Origin: Ceratorhiza oryzae-sativae
Taxonomy: Eukaryota > Basidiomycota > Agaricomycetes > Cantharellales > Ceratobasidiaceae
Assembly: GCA_030998015.1 (NCBI GenBank)
Contig: JARWMV010000249.1
Span: 620,001 to 684,000 of the forward strand
Direction of reading: 5' to 3'
Length of the DNA: 64,000 nucleotides
The translations under genes were made by a program, and so were the position numbers. The notes under the pieces are model-generated. The model searched no databases. It saw only the letters and a program-made list of their open reading frames with translations, and had not been told where the DNA came from. This document shows, piece by piece, positions 10,896 through 23,946 of the stretch (positions within the stretch are counted from its first letter, which is position 1; each line of letters starts with the position of its first letter).

Positions 10896-13800
10896 CTAGA
10901 GTTTAGAAGCCGGCGATCCAGTTTCGGTGTCTTCAGCCAAAGTCGAATGCCGGAGCGGGCTCATCCGGATCGGTGCGAGTTTACGTTGAACGTCGCGCAA
11001 AACAGCAGTCACCGGTTTCCAGTCCACGAACGAGTCGCGCAGTTCAGACAGTTCGGGCGAGAAGATCCGGTTAATTCGCGCGTCAGAGATGAGGGAGTGC
11101 AGCAACCACGGTATCTAGAACAAACAGAAAGCAGTGATGAGTTTGTGTGAACTGAGTTGAGGCATAGTCCAAGGTGTTGATGTGTTGTGGGACAGGAACG
11201 TAGATCGCCGTACCTCATAGTCGTTTCGACTCGCGCGAGCTTGAAATGCATCAACTGAAAGTTTGCAGTCACTGTCGAGTGGTATGCCTGATGTTTCAAA
11301 CATGTACCGCACAGCAAGCCTGGATCTCGAATTGAGCTCTAATCTCGATGACGACAATACAAATCATGAACTTACGAGTATGGGCCGAGATCCTCATAAG
11401 CACTGCACGGCCCGCCAGGTCAGCGAATGCCGGTGCTAGCGATCAAGGGGAACTTACGTTGAATGACCAATACCGCTCAGCTGGTCGAGGATTAGAAATA
11501 TTAGCCCCTATGCGCAAAACCTGGGTAGCATTGAAATAGCTTACGGATCCGGCCGTCGCTTCCGATAGATGCAGAACTAGGATACCAGCCATGTCAATCC
11601 ACAACGCCCGGCGATCGAACAGAGAAAAAGCGTACTTAATCCGTGTTCATCCAGCCCGGCGTTTTTCACGCGTAACAACAAGACCAGAAGGTTGCTCAAA
11701 AAGTCGGAGGAACTAGGGAATGACGCAACCATTAATGACGGTCTCGACCAGAAACAGCGATGACAACTCACCTATAGGCGTCACCATCGAGGAACAGGCC
11801 ACGTAGGATCAACGGATGTGAGGCCGCCACAAATGTACCGGAGTAGATCTATTGTTTGTCGTAAGATTTAACGTTTGTGTTTGGGTACAGGGTGACAATA
11901 GCGTACCGGAACTACCTGATCATTTAGCGAGGCGATGTAAACAAACTTTGTTCCATGATCTAATGCCGTCGACAACGCTGCCACGTAGTTACGAGAAACC
12001 TCGCTGTCGGTGTTCTGCAGAGAAGACTCAGATTCGATCTCAATTTCAGGAAGGCGCAACCGCTGCCTACCTGGAACTCAAAAAGCTCCCGTGCCGCTTG
12101 TGATTCGAACCATTGAAGATACGGCTGAGCCAACGAAGAAGAGTTGAGGGAATATAGTGGTCCCATATGAATTCCACACATCGCAAGGCAGCATACGCGA
12201 TGCGGAGCGATTGGTGGAATAACGCCCGTGTGTTCGGTAGCACGATTTACCGCTGTATAAATTTACGATAAATTTCAGCATGACGCTTACTTCTTTTGGT
12301 TTGTCGGTGCTTACCCTCACGATTTGACCTTGTACGGACATGACCGTCGGATATTAGGCGTGCGATCAGATGGGTAGATACGATGGAGCCTTGGGAATGG
12401 GTGGCTACGAAAACCACATCCGCCCTATGCGCAATCCCCATCAGTTATGTCAGAAAAAGCGCATGCTCATTTGATGGTGCCTTGCCTGTGGAGGTCTGCT
12501 AACCACTGTGGGTGCTTGAGGAGGTCGTCGTATAATCTGGGGCGAGAAGAGTTTGTAAGAACGCTCCCCCACGTGTACAATGCTATGGCGCAGAAGTTGC
12601 CTCGCCGGCTTACTTTATCACCCTACGCTCAATTGTTCCCTCCCCCTCTAACGGCATCGGAGTAACACTCTCCAAGTTCAGTCCTTGCTTCTCCGCAAAC
12701 TGCCGAAGGGCCTCGACGCCCATGGTCGCGAATTTGAGGGACGTTCCTGTTGGCTCGCCGAATACAGAGCGCACAATGGCACCTTGTTGAAATAAATTAG
12801 CATCGTTGAGGTGGAAAAAAAATAGCTGGGGCAGGCACACCTGGGAACCAGCTGATCGCGGAGATTGAATACCAGATCAGTAAGAGCGCATACACACGGC
12901 GACCGCGCCAAGGGGATAGAATCACTGCTAACAGCGAGATGGTCGGACATGAAGGACGTACCCGTGAACACCGATCACCACTGCCCGCACGGGGCCAGGA
13001 ATATCTCCCAGAGCATTGCCATGGCCAAGCACACTGAAAACACGGGGGAGATGGGCACCAAAGTCATCAATCGCAAGCGAGCCAAAGCTGGATGTGGACC
13101 GAACGTTGCCGGGGCGAGGGGGACGTGGAGTGTTAGGCGAACGCGGAACTGCTGGCTGAACAGTAGCAAAATTGGCGCGGTTCGTGAGCTTGCGCCTCTC
13201 CGAGACTTGGCGCTGGTATTCCTCCATTTCCTGATTAGTGACATACGGAACGGCTGCCTTCTCGGAGGTATTGGCATTGAAGAATTGAGTCGCAATATTC
13301 TTCACCGTTCGCTTCAGCTTCCAAGATCCCATCACGCTGGTAGTATTAGACGCCGCGGTAGCAGACGGGGAAGTGTGGTGCGGAACACATCGCGGTACAG
13401 TGTAGAAGGTGTCTCCAAATGTCGGAAGCACAAAGTTGGGTAACGAGGCCTTGGTCGAATGGGAGCTAGACGCAGAAGACTTCTTGCCTTGAGAGATAAC
13501 CGATGCCTTGCGTTTGACCGAGGGGGAGTCTGTCAGTGGAGGGGCCGGCTTTTCAGGGACGGTAGTACCCGGAGCTCGGCTGATTGGAGTTGAGATAGGG
13601 GGGTCTGCGATGTGAATCTCAACCGGCTCTGAGAGTTCATCCTCGTTGATGTCCATAACTTCCATCTCGCCCCTATTCTCTGCTCGCTGGTTAATTGCAC
13701 GGCCATCGGACATAACCGGTGTAGACCGGCTTGCTTTGCTCGAAAAATAGGAAACCCAAGAAGATTTAGTAGCAGTATTGAGGACGGGGCTCGGAAGCAC

Positions 13801-16800
13801 TGGAACTATTGATGGGGATTGCCGAGCAAGCGCTTCTTCCTTGACGAGTTCGGCCTGGGTCTTGGCCGGTCGTTCTCCCTCTCCAGCACTCTTTGAAGCT
13901 GCAGCAGCATGATTAGCTTCCGAAGATACCCCTCTGTCGTTGGTTTCTCGGGCTCGCCCAAAGGGCCGCAAGACCGTCGAAAACAGGGATGAGTTAACAG
14001 AGCGAGAGTCGGAGTCGGATACGCAACTGAGGCCGCGTGCCATCTCAGCCGCCGGTTCGGTGTGGCCGTCCCTGTTCCCAGTCAGGGGGGTGGAGCCAGG
14101 GTGTGCTCCACCCATATAGTAATCCCACCATGAACTGCCACTGGCTGCACCACGTCCTGCAGGGGTATGTGTCGGGGTCAATGGACTAGATGGTACTGTC
14201 CCTTGTGTGTTTATCAGAATCCAACCGTCGACCTCGATTTCGATTATCACAAAGTCTATGGGTCGAGAGATAATAATAGCCCAAACGAGAATTCCAATTA
14301 GAACCCGAGTATTTGGCCATTGGTTAGAGCCCAGGCCTGTGCATAGTCAAGGGTTAAACACGCACCGTGTTCGTCCGAGTACTTGGTTACGATTCCAGCT
14401 GTCTCTGGGGTGCTCGCGTGTTCATGGTTGATTGCATCTGAGGTTTGAACCGAGGTTTGCGAATCAAACATATCAGACTGGCCGATCTTGCCCTGGGGAC
14501 TCGGTTGCTGTTTCAGTCGGCCGAGCAGTGGCAATTGAAGCGCATATTCAAGGCTGCGGCATTCAGGTTCGATACGTTTTGGGAGACGGGTTTAACGCCT
14601 ACAGAGGCGGTTGCGTGCACTGTTGATGCGACTTTGGTCAGTACTGTGGTCCAGGAAAAGGTTCGAGACCGAAAAAATTAAACGAGAATGCAAATTAACG
14701 AAAAACGAATAGGAACGCAATATGATCACTGCCCGGCGGGTGCAGGCGAATCCAGACATACCCAAGCGCCGGACAGGCGCGTGTGAAAGCGATATATCCA
14801 CGAGAATGATCCAATTGTTCTAGACGCGCCTAGAGCTATGGAGTTCGTGGGGGAATCCAATATAGGAGATCTAATGGGTGGCACGGTGTCGGACAGGTTG
14901 GACAGGTGTCTAACCCGAGGTGAACAATAGCAGCGCCCTGGAGCATTGGAAGGACAAGTTGAGCAGCCGCCGACCCTCGGTAATTAATCACGAAAAGCTC
15001 TCAGTCAGCAAATTGCCGCGGGTGGCCAGGTTAAAAAGCGAACACTGCGGGGCCGAGGTAAACGGAGCGAGAAGCCTGACCGGGAGGATCCAGGGAACGA
15101 CACACTCAACACAGCTAGACAAGTCACCGAAAGTATGAGCTTCGCCCAACTCGGCATTATTCATCAAACTAATCACTTAGAAAGCAAGAATGCGAAGCTG
15201 CTCCAGTGTATGGGGTGAGCTAATGTTAACCGTATCGTACCAGTGTATCGTGCTGATACCTGTTCCTAGCACGAGCCTTTCTTGAGTATAGCCCTGTGAG
15301 AGTCTGGATGTTCTCCCTCCACGCGAATCGAAGCTGCCGTGCCTGGCTGCCATGCAAGGCCGCCGCGACGGCTAGACCACCCCGCTCGGGGATCGAGCCT
15401 CCGCGACCCCAGAGGAGGCTTCGGGGGGCGAACAAAGCAACGGCGACAGCTGCCTCGATAATAGTGGTTCGAAGTCGCCACTCGAGGAGTCCTTGCGTTT
15501 CCCTCGCCTAGGGTATAGCTGTCGAGATGACAATCAAGCTGAATAAGGAGATGATCGCTTTTGGTGGACCTCCACGATATGTGTTGCAGCGCTCACGCAT
15601 CTGCCCGAGTCACAACGGCGAGCCTCGACTCGTGCGGTCGACGTGTTGATCAGCTACGGTCAAGTTTTTGGTCAGATACCGCCGGCGAACGAATCGGCTT
15701 TGTCGTGCGGGGGAATTCAGCCAACACCAGGGGATCCAAGGCCGTGATCGTGTGCCCAGCCATGATTGTCGATGAGATAGCGGGCAGCCCAAGCCCGTTA
15801 GGTTTTTTGCCATTCGTCTAGCACCTCACCTGAGGAATGCGGAGCGAATGGCGTGCCTTCCAAGCCGACAGTCAAGCTTGGCCGCAATGTCCCGGCGGCA
15901 ACGAAATAATTCCGCCGGGCGAAGCGCTAGTGAACAGCCTCCGACCAAAAGGCTGAAAAGCCGCTCATTTGAAAAAACAGTCCCCAGAATACCATTGAAG
16001 TAATAGTGCCACGCGATAGGGGGCTTCGCATACTAGAGGGAAGATGTATATCCTGCCAAGTCGGCTTGGAGTCACCAGCTATGAGCGTTAAATCCAGATT
16101 CATCACATGGATCCATGTTCTTATATTATCACCGCTAACGATAACGATTGTTAGACGGGGATCCTGCAGAAGTGGAATATCCAAGGTCGCGGAAGGCGCG
16201 GAGCACGAGAGTAATGATGAACACGTGTGAAAATGGGAATAGTTGGGAGATACCGTTGGTGAGCGAACTAGATTGTCCAAAAATATCAAATCGGGTAGTT
16301 GGGTTTGACCTGGTAGTCCATCATGCCCGTGACCCAGGTCTGGGCCTCGAGTGGGGGTTTGGTGACCGTAAGCAAGCTAACCCAGCTGGACGTAGTAAGG
16401 GATATCGTATGGAAGTCGGTGGATAGTATAGGCTTAGAATTAACCCGAGGTCTCGAACGTCATAGTAAGCGTTGTGGATTTGTCGAGTCTAAATGGGTTG
16501 ATAGGTTGTGTGCGATCGATGGGCACTCACTGGATGACGTGCACATGTCAATACATTGGCTCGCGAGTTTTTACCCAATTAGTATACGTACTTGGCGCGG
16601 GGGGGGGTATTTAAGCCTTCATCGTTGAAACCCAAAGGTTCGAATCGCAAAAAGAATGAAAGAATGAGACCGGATGAAAGCGGCATTAATAGGGGTTTGC
16701 CCATCCAGCTTGACAAATTTAAGATATCGTGGCGGCGATCGGGCCGATTCTCAGCCTGCCGGGGTAGCTTGGACAAACTTCATGAATCGTTAGAGTAGCG

Positions 16801-19800
16801 TCCTCCAACAGGCCCAAACGTACACATATACCTTAAGCCCATCAAGACACTTGATTCAGGTTTATGGGTCCATGGTACGGGACAGGTGACGTGTTCGCAA
16901 CCAGCCATTAGGAAGCTTCGAGCAGGAGTAGACCGGTTCCGAACGGGCCACATGCGCAAATCTGGAGCTTGGCAGAAGGAGGGGGGATAAGGGCTATGCA
17001 TCGAGTCTGGGCTGGGCCCATCAGTCCAGCCGCAGCTATGACCTCACACCTTGAGGCACATCACGGCAAAATATTCACGTAGCCACGAACCCGTTATTGT
17101 CTGCTCGCGTCCGAACTAACTTTGCTGACCAAGCATGAAAGGCACGGAGGTCCCTACAAGGAAAAAACATCCAGGTCATCGTGATGTACGCGACGAGATG
17201 TCAAGCGGGTATGGTGCAATATGTAGACAATTGCTCGATGACGCTAGATGGAGAAGATGGATGTTTAGGTAGATCGCAGACTAAGATTTTCGAGAGAGAG
17301 ACTGGAAGCAATGATATATGTATTTGCAGTGAAATCGTTGAAGGGGATAGAGAGCCTGCGCCGCCGTCAGCCCATGGACTTGATGTGAGCACACAATTTT
17401 GATAATGCCGATTATCCCGTCAGATTGCATATCCAATAATTTTAGATAATTGCTTTATTGCGCTGGGATTTATGGAAGCGCCCAAACCCAATGAGACTTA
17501 ACGATGGAGCATCATGCCGGCCGCCGGGGAGAGGAACCGCCAATAGTGACTTGGTTGATCTTTGGGTCTGGAGATGCCATACATGCTGGCAAACACCCTC
17601 GAAGCCTACATGCTTTGAGGTGGAGGCGGTCGTGTGTATAATAAGCTTAGCGCATTCGAGCCATATTAGGCATCGAGGTCGAGGGTAGAGATAATAGGGC
17701 GACTGAGAAACGGATTTCGCCTCCTGTCTAGACTATGGCTTCCAAGGCAAAGAAAAATTCCATGACGACCTCCGTTTCTGAGCGCCGAGCAATGTAGGAA
17801 TGCACTATGGGAATCACCAAGTCATGATCTATGACGCACCGTCAGACTTGTGAGTCGCACCTTGAACGCAGATGAGAATCCTACTTACCAAAGCTACTGT
17901 GGGCAAGTTGTAGCGGGTATGCGTTGAGAAAGTTCCAAATAAATCCACATCAAGAGAAAGGCGCGCGAGCAAAGGAAAAACTCCAAATAGTATCCAAAGG
18001 GATCACAACGAATTATCCTGACAGACTGCCCTGCCTACGCGCCCACATTCAGGATAAGTCTCACACCGGTCAGTCCGTATGAATCCTTCCCAGTCAGAGA
18101 CCGACAACCGACAAACGCACAAAGGTGCGGACGCAGTCGAGTCGGGTAATAAGAAATCCGGCATCCAGGAGGTAGTATAGACGGCAGTCGACGAGAGCGC
18201 AAGTTTGATAGCGTTCAGGATGGGACTGTTTGGGTCTAGCGAGGCGCGGCGGAGAGTACGGTGTCTTTCGGCCCAAGTGCAGACCGGGTATGATCATCAA
18301 ACCGGCCAGCCAAAATAGGAACATGGAGTGTTCGCGTCATCTTTGGTTGAAGTTAGTTCCCCCGGAGCCACCAGCGGGGTCCATCATAGGCTGCAGATAG
18401 GAAAAACTGGACTCCACAGCAAGGCGAACAAACCGGGCTCTCTTGAACATGGGGCAAGACAAAATGAAGGGTATGGAGAGGCATATACGCCAATCAGCTG
18501 CATTGGGCCCAAGTGAGGTCGTATGGGCCTTGAGGACAAAACAGGACCTGCACAAAATACAGCCTGTCGGTGACCGAGGTGGGTGGCGCCAAGCTGGTCC
18601 GAGTACGTAGTCAGGGAAGGATCCAATGCGTGACGTTTTCGTAGGTACTAAGCGATGTGGGCGGAGTTCGCTTATGGTTAAGACGTCGTGAATACTCCAG
18701 TCTGTATGCAAACGAATCAACAACGCCGCTTATTTCGATGAGAAAGGCTCATGGGTGGGTCAAGCATATCCATCATTATCGTCACAATTCACGGGGAAGC
18801 GCTCAGACGCCTATTACGCGCATCGCGTGACGTAGGCCGCTTGATCAACCATGTGAAGTTATGGTCCCAATTCCCGTCCCTAGCTCCAAGCGTCCAAATG
18901 TATGGGGACATAGAAATCTAACGGAGAGCACACCTAAACCTAATCGACTGCCACCCCAGTGCCCCCAAACGTTGAATGTCACCGTCCAGCACGAACTACG
19001 CCCTGTCCTTTTTGATGATCGGCCTAACTGAGCGGGAGAGCGGTTGAGATGTGGAACATAGGCGTCATAGCGATGATGGTAGCATGCACCTAGGGCTACG
19101 AAGGGAGTGGTCGAGCGAAGGTATCAACCCCTAAACGCTTTTCTGAAATTATTCGTTTGAACACCGTGCTAGGAAGTTCTTGTTGGGGTTTGGCGGGCAA
19201 ACCAATTCGGAACCTCGATGCACTAGCGTCAACTTGGCTAGAAGATGGCCCGCGCCGCTATGCATCAATGCCTAACAAATAACGGATGGCAAGGGACAAA
19301 AATTTGAAGGGCAACTACGAAATATAGTACGAATTGCAAAATAACAATTGAATTAGTCGTGGATCGTGCGCCGGAACAAATAAAACGTACCTATGTGTAT
19401 TTCGTAAACAACTCTCAAGGGGTCTCGACCTTGAGGCGAGGCTGGACGGCTAGTGAGGTCCGAACGTTCTACTAAGTTCAGTCCAACGCCTCCATGACGA
19501 AACGTGACCCTGCTCCAGACGTCAGACCGTGTAAGCGTAACCAGCGTATAGATCCTCCAAACAGGGATGTATCGCTGTGATATCTCATCCGTAAGATCAG
19601 GGATGAGATCTATGGCCAGATCAAGTCCCGCGATTCAAACACATGAGAAAAGTCGAGAACAATTGCTACGACCGCGTTTCCGCTGGCGATCCACCTCGAT
19701 TTAGAATGTGCATTGATGACCTAAACGGAACATCTGTCTGAGACTGAGACTATTTCGCGCGACCCTCATCGGCCAAAATAGGACGTTCCTGTTACGTTTG

Positions 19801-21961
19801 AAAACGAACTAAAGGTCTAGAGCACATGAAGGACGGCTGAGTGGGTAGCGTCACGTTCTAGAGCGCCAGCTGAGCCAGAACGGGCGTCGAGAGCGGCTCG
19901 GACCATGGAAAACGCTAGCGCGTCGGCAGGAGTGGTTCGGCGTGTGGCGCACGAGAAAAGCGCGAGTTTGGTGACCGACGTCTGGCTTCTCGGGTTGTGT
20001 TCGTGTACTCTAGCGGCTATAAATAATTCGGCTAATAGGCTAATGGGATCCAAGTAATGCGAGAAATCCAATGTTGATCCACGCTAGATTTGAATCCATA
20101 GATTGAAATGACGCAGGGCGGAAAATCCAAGCAAGAAGAGTCGAATAAAGAAGAAATGACGCAATAGAACGAAAAAAAAGAAGGAATAAGGTCAAACATA
20201 AAGAAACACTCACAGTAGTTCTCTCCCACATCACTCGACGTTGGTGCAACGTTATCCACGGTCGGCATTGCTTCATCCATCTCGGACCTTTCGTGCATAT
20301 CTTGCTTCAAAATTGCCTTTCCTTTCCCTTTGACGTTGTTCCAGTCTCCCTTCTGTCGTTCCTGGGCCGCTGTGGGCGCATTGGTGGCGTCAAACCATTG
20401 ACGTCCAAGAATACCTGCATCTGTTTCCGCACCATCCTCACCGTCTGAGTCAATGTACATAACTGTATCGTCCTCTGCTCCCTTGATTTGGCGTTGTCCA
20501 ACAAGGACGGGGGAAGATGAACCGAGGCGGGATGACGGTGTGGAAGTGAGCCATGCGAGCCACCCAGAAGGAGAGTTGCCCACAGCAGCAGCAGCATGTT
20601 GAGCGGCGAACGTGTTAATCGTGAGAGTGCGCCCGTCTGTAGCAGTGGCGCCGTTTGGAGAAGTTGAGGATCCAAGCACAGGAGCCGGAGGGACGATCGC
20701 AATGGCGCCTTGAGCTGGTGCAACTGGTGACGGCCTAGGAAGAACTTGACTCCCAACTTCAGACTCGTCATGAACGTCCGCACGTTGATGCGTCGTCCCG
20801 GCGATCGCAGAATCATCCAACGAGGGGTGGTCTGACTTGGGCTCCGTGATGTGCGGGACGGACTGGGAGACGGAGCAGACGAACGGCCTATGCCTCGGAA
20901 CTTAGGGAGCCACGATGAGCCAGGAGAGGTTGACATAGTGCTGGTGTTGTTTATGGGCGGTGAGTCGGACCCTGGGCCAGAGATAGGAACTGACGTTGAG
21001 CCCAAGGCTACGGGAGTGGCTACAGGTGTAGATGCAGGTGCGGGCGCGATAAGCGTCGGTGCCGGTGTAGGAGGGGTCGAAGAATGTAAGGATAGAGGGG
21101 AAGGAGAGACCGGCCGTCTGTCTTTGTCAAGAGTTCGCACTGAACTCATAGATGACTTGCGTGTTAGCCTCGAGGCGCCGAACTCAGGCGTGAGGGAAGG
21201 CGTTCTGAACTTTGGTTGAGCTGGTGGAGACGTGGATAGTGTAGGAGGCGGAGGGCCTGTCTCTTTGTTCGTTTCGGTCGTGTCTTTGTTCGTTATGGTG
21301 ATTTCCTTATTCGTCACAGATCGTACGGAGGGCAGAGATTGGAGCCCAGGGGCCAGGGAGGGTGAGGCAAACTTGGATTGAGAGAGGCCTGACACAAGTG
21401 TAGGAGCGTCTGTATTCGTTGGTGAAGGGCTGAGCGCGGGGTCGCTTGGGGTGTCTAGGGTGTTACTGGCACCAGGGAGCGAGATAGGTGCGGAAGCGGG
21501 TGACTCGGATAGGGGTGCGGGCTCGGGCTCTGAACAAAAATTCATTAGCTGCGTTTCTGAATATCACCAGTGAAAGACATACGAAGAGTAGATGCTTGTG
21601 GAGCACGAGACTTTACCGAGCGCAGCACATCCTCTGCCCTAGTCGCCTGACGCACAGGAAATCGCTTGTCCGTTCCACCTGGGTTGGTCGGACCTTCACC
21701 AGTGTTGTTGGTGGGAAAAGCGTCGAACGTATGATCGATTCCACTGGTAGAGACAGCTACCGGAGCTGCAGACAAGGTCGCGGTGCTTGCCTTTCTTGTC
21801 AAACCAAAGTGTCTCGCAGGATTCGTGAACATCAACGACGCCCTTGAAGTCGTGGATGCAACCGAGCCCGACCTCTTTCTTCCACTTGTTGACGGCGGTA
21901 ACGTGTCCTGCCGCAGCGCAGCCGTCGAGTCCCGTTTCGATAATCGCGGTTTGGAGCTCAT
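10896..21961 (-). CDS. YML020W-like alpha/beta hydrolase, interrupted by a 6 kb intron
   Basis: Large fungal alpha/beta-hydrolase-fold protein of the YML020W (YMC020W-like) family, about 1,360 residues, unknown substrate. Exons (complement): 21961-21583, 21529-20214, 14201-12962, 12851-12841 (11 nt), 12782-12614, 12536-12486, 12424-12315, 12252-12071, 12014-11907, 11848-11772, 11712-11636, 11576-11545, 11480-11458, 11402-11376, 11319-11214, 11114-10896. The N-terminal half is Ser/Pro/Thr-rich with family-like pieces (ARHFGLTRKAST, ELVKEEALAR, MEVMDINEDE). The hydrolase domain has GVHGWFPG, GEPTGTS, the nucleophile elbow ATHSQGS, CCLAMCGIHMGPL and IASLNDQVVP. The intron after 12486 is GC-AG (cacag|gcaagg). 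In exon 21529-20214 the frame slips once near 20840-20960: a base error or an unrecognised 47-nt intron. The join across 14202-20213 keeps the frame and rests on domain order. Confidence 0.8.
14202..20213. mobile_element. 6.0 kb intron or insertion inside the hydrolase gene
   Basis: On the minus strand the N-terminal exon ends at a strong donor (tact|gtgagt, 20213) and the next family-matching exon begins after acacaag at 14201. The intervening 6,012 nt contain no recognisable coding exon. All other introns I placed in this gene are about 50-110 nt, so inserted DNA is the simplest explanation. No transposase, reverse transcriptase, long terminal repeat or terminal inverted repeat is visible to me. 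AATCCAA occurs at 14218-14224 and also at 20065-20071 and 20124-20130, a possible 7-bp target duplication that could easily be chance. Calling this a mobile element is inference; it could also be an old long intron or an assembly join. Confidence 0.4.
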
Positions 21962-23946
21962 CAGGTGGCGGTAGTCGTAGATATAAATGAAAAGCTTGTA
22001 TGTGAAAAGAAATACAAGAAAAAAGTGCTGGTCGTGGTCAGAATCTAAGTTGCGTTTGAAGTCTCTGGGTCCGCGTGTGGTTGTCCGCTGAACTCCGCCT
22101 TAAACACGCCTCTGACGTCTCACCATGATTAAGGGCATAGCCGCCCGGCGGTTGATGCCACGTGCGTAGCCACAGCGGGCATCCTTAGCCACGCGGCACT
22201 CGTCCTGTGTTCGGTATGAGCTGAGTCCAGACCATTCAAAGGCATCTCATGCCAACCCCCCGGATGCATAGGTAGGTCTTAAAAGCCCATCCTTTGTCCT
22301 CGGTATTATTCCCGTTGCATCTGGTGGATCTCATTTCATAGCGGTGCGCGTCAAGGAGATCCGATTTTTCGTCCGTTCGATTTGTCAAAATAATTCTCAA
22401 GTACAGCTACGAAACTCATCCTATCATTCCTTCATGCCGTGGCGCTAAAAAGAGATGACCACGTGATATGCATGTATGGAGGTAACTAACCTTCTTTGCA
22501 TCGTTCAAACTTTTGGGTCGTCGATTCCAAAGAGGATTGTAACATGTGAAAGATAAAATTACTCTGGAAATCTCCATCAAGCTATCATCATGACACACTC
22601 CCTAGTGGTGGCGTCCGCTGAGCCAGTGAGAATATGAGCCCAGGGGAAGGTCGTGCGAACCAAAGCCGGCCCAAGCTCAGCAGCAAGCGCTTCGTACTCC
22701 ATAGTATCTCGTGTGCACAAAATCACCCTAATATTCAAGCCGGGGCACCTAACCTTCACTGACACCCTCCGGGTCTTCCAACCATATCTCGAACGCAAAC
22801 GCCCTTGTGGACGACAACACATCTTCATATTGGGGAGGTTAAAACCCAAACACAGAGAAAACATAGGAAACATGTCAAAAGCTATCATTCATCTAGTCAA
22901 AATACAGAAAATGGCACAGCAGCCAATAATTAAAACGATAGAACAGAGTTCGGCGAGCGCAATAAATGGCACATATGAGCAGGAACAGAGTCGGCAGAGA
23001 TTTAGAGATCGAGTGCGGTGTTAGATAAAGTGGTTTGAGTACTCAGGTGGATCTCGAGGCAATAGTGTAGAGTCTTGTTACAGAGTGTAAGAGCTACGTC
23101 ACGACTCGCTCCTTGGTCAACACACTCACAGACTCTGCCCATGGAACCCTACCATGCTGCATAGCTGCAGCACGGTTGGCCTAGCCTGATTGAAGTCCTC
23201 AGTAAGTGATACAGGAATCTTGGGGCGTGATACCACTTAATATTACATAGTTTGTTTAATCCTACTTCCGTGGCCCTTATTTGTGACTCCTATCTGATAG
23301 TTCGGATCTGGCTACCAATGCTCATGCTTCACTATATTATCAAACAGACAATAAATTTGGCTGCGGTAACTTAATACAATATCTATTAATTATTTGCATT
23401 CGCTTGTATGACTAGTGAGATCAACCCCATCTCCTGTCGAACGTGGGCAGGAGCTGTAATGGCTCTATCGGGCTACCAAACTCAAGACGCGGCATTTGCG
23501 AGCTTGGCCGCTTGATGTGATATATTTGGTGTATTAGCTTTGTTCATGGATCTGTAGGCTCTCGTGCACATGCTTCGGGGGCTACCGTTTGTTTCTAGAG
23601 TGTTCGTATGTTACTTCACTTGCTCTATCAAACAATGGTTTGCGAAGCGAATCCGGTCGGTTTAACCAGATCCCCTTTTTAGAATAGCGTTTCTGAATTG
23701 AGAGTAAAGGTATACATTATGGAATCATGGTAGCAATAACAATAAGCAAGGAGTCGTAGATACCTAATATACGATAGAATATGCACGCAGCAAGCGAAAA
23801 ACTCGAAAAAAAAACTCGAAAATCTCCTGGAGTCTTATGTGTTGGTATACTTGAATCAGATGACCACTTGTATTTCCCGGAGCTTGCGCCCTTTGGGTTT
23901 CTGCCGACACGCGTGGATGAGCGAACACATCATATGAGCGGAATGA
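21962..23946. other. Intergenic region, 5' of the hydrolase gene
   Basis: About 2 kb between the start of the hydrolase gene and the stop of the caspase-like gene, both on the minus strand. It must hold the hydrolase promoter. A minus-strand open frame at 22888-22577 has a patchy protein-like look (for example YEALAAELGPALVR), but I could not extend it by splicing in either direction or name a family. It may be a gene remnant. No RNA gene is visible. Confidence 0.4.

Noticed and set aside
15226..16290. Hydrophobic minus-strand frames inside the 6 kb insertion, briefly considered as an ABC transporter remnant
   Set aside because: No Walker, signature or transmembrane pattern could be joined in one frame; the resemblance is only composition.
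20851..21219. Plus-strand frame of 122 codons
   Set aside because: Antisense shadow of the Ser/Pro-rich exon of the hydrolase gene.
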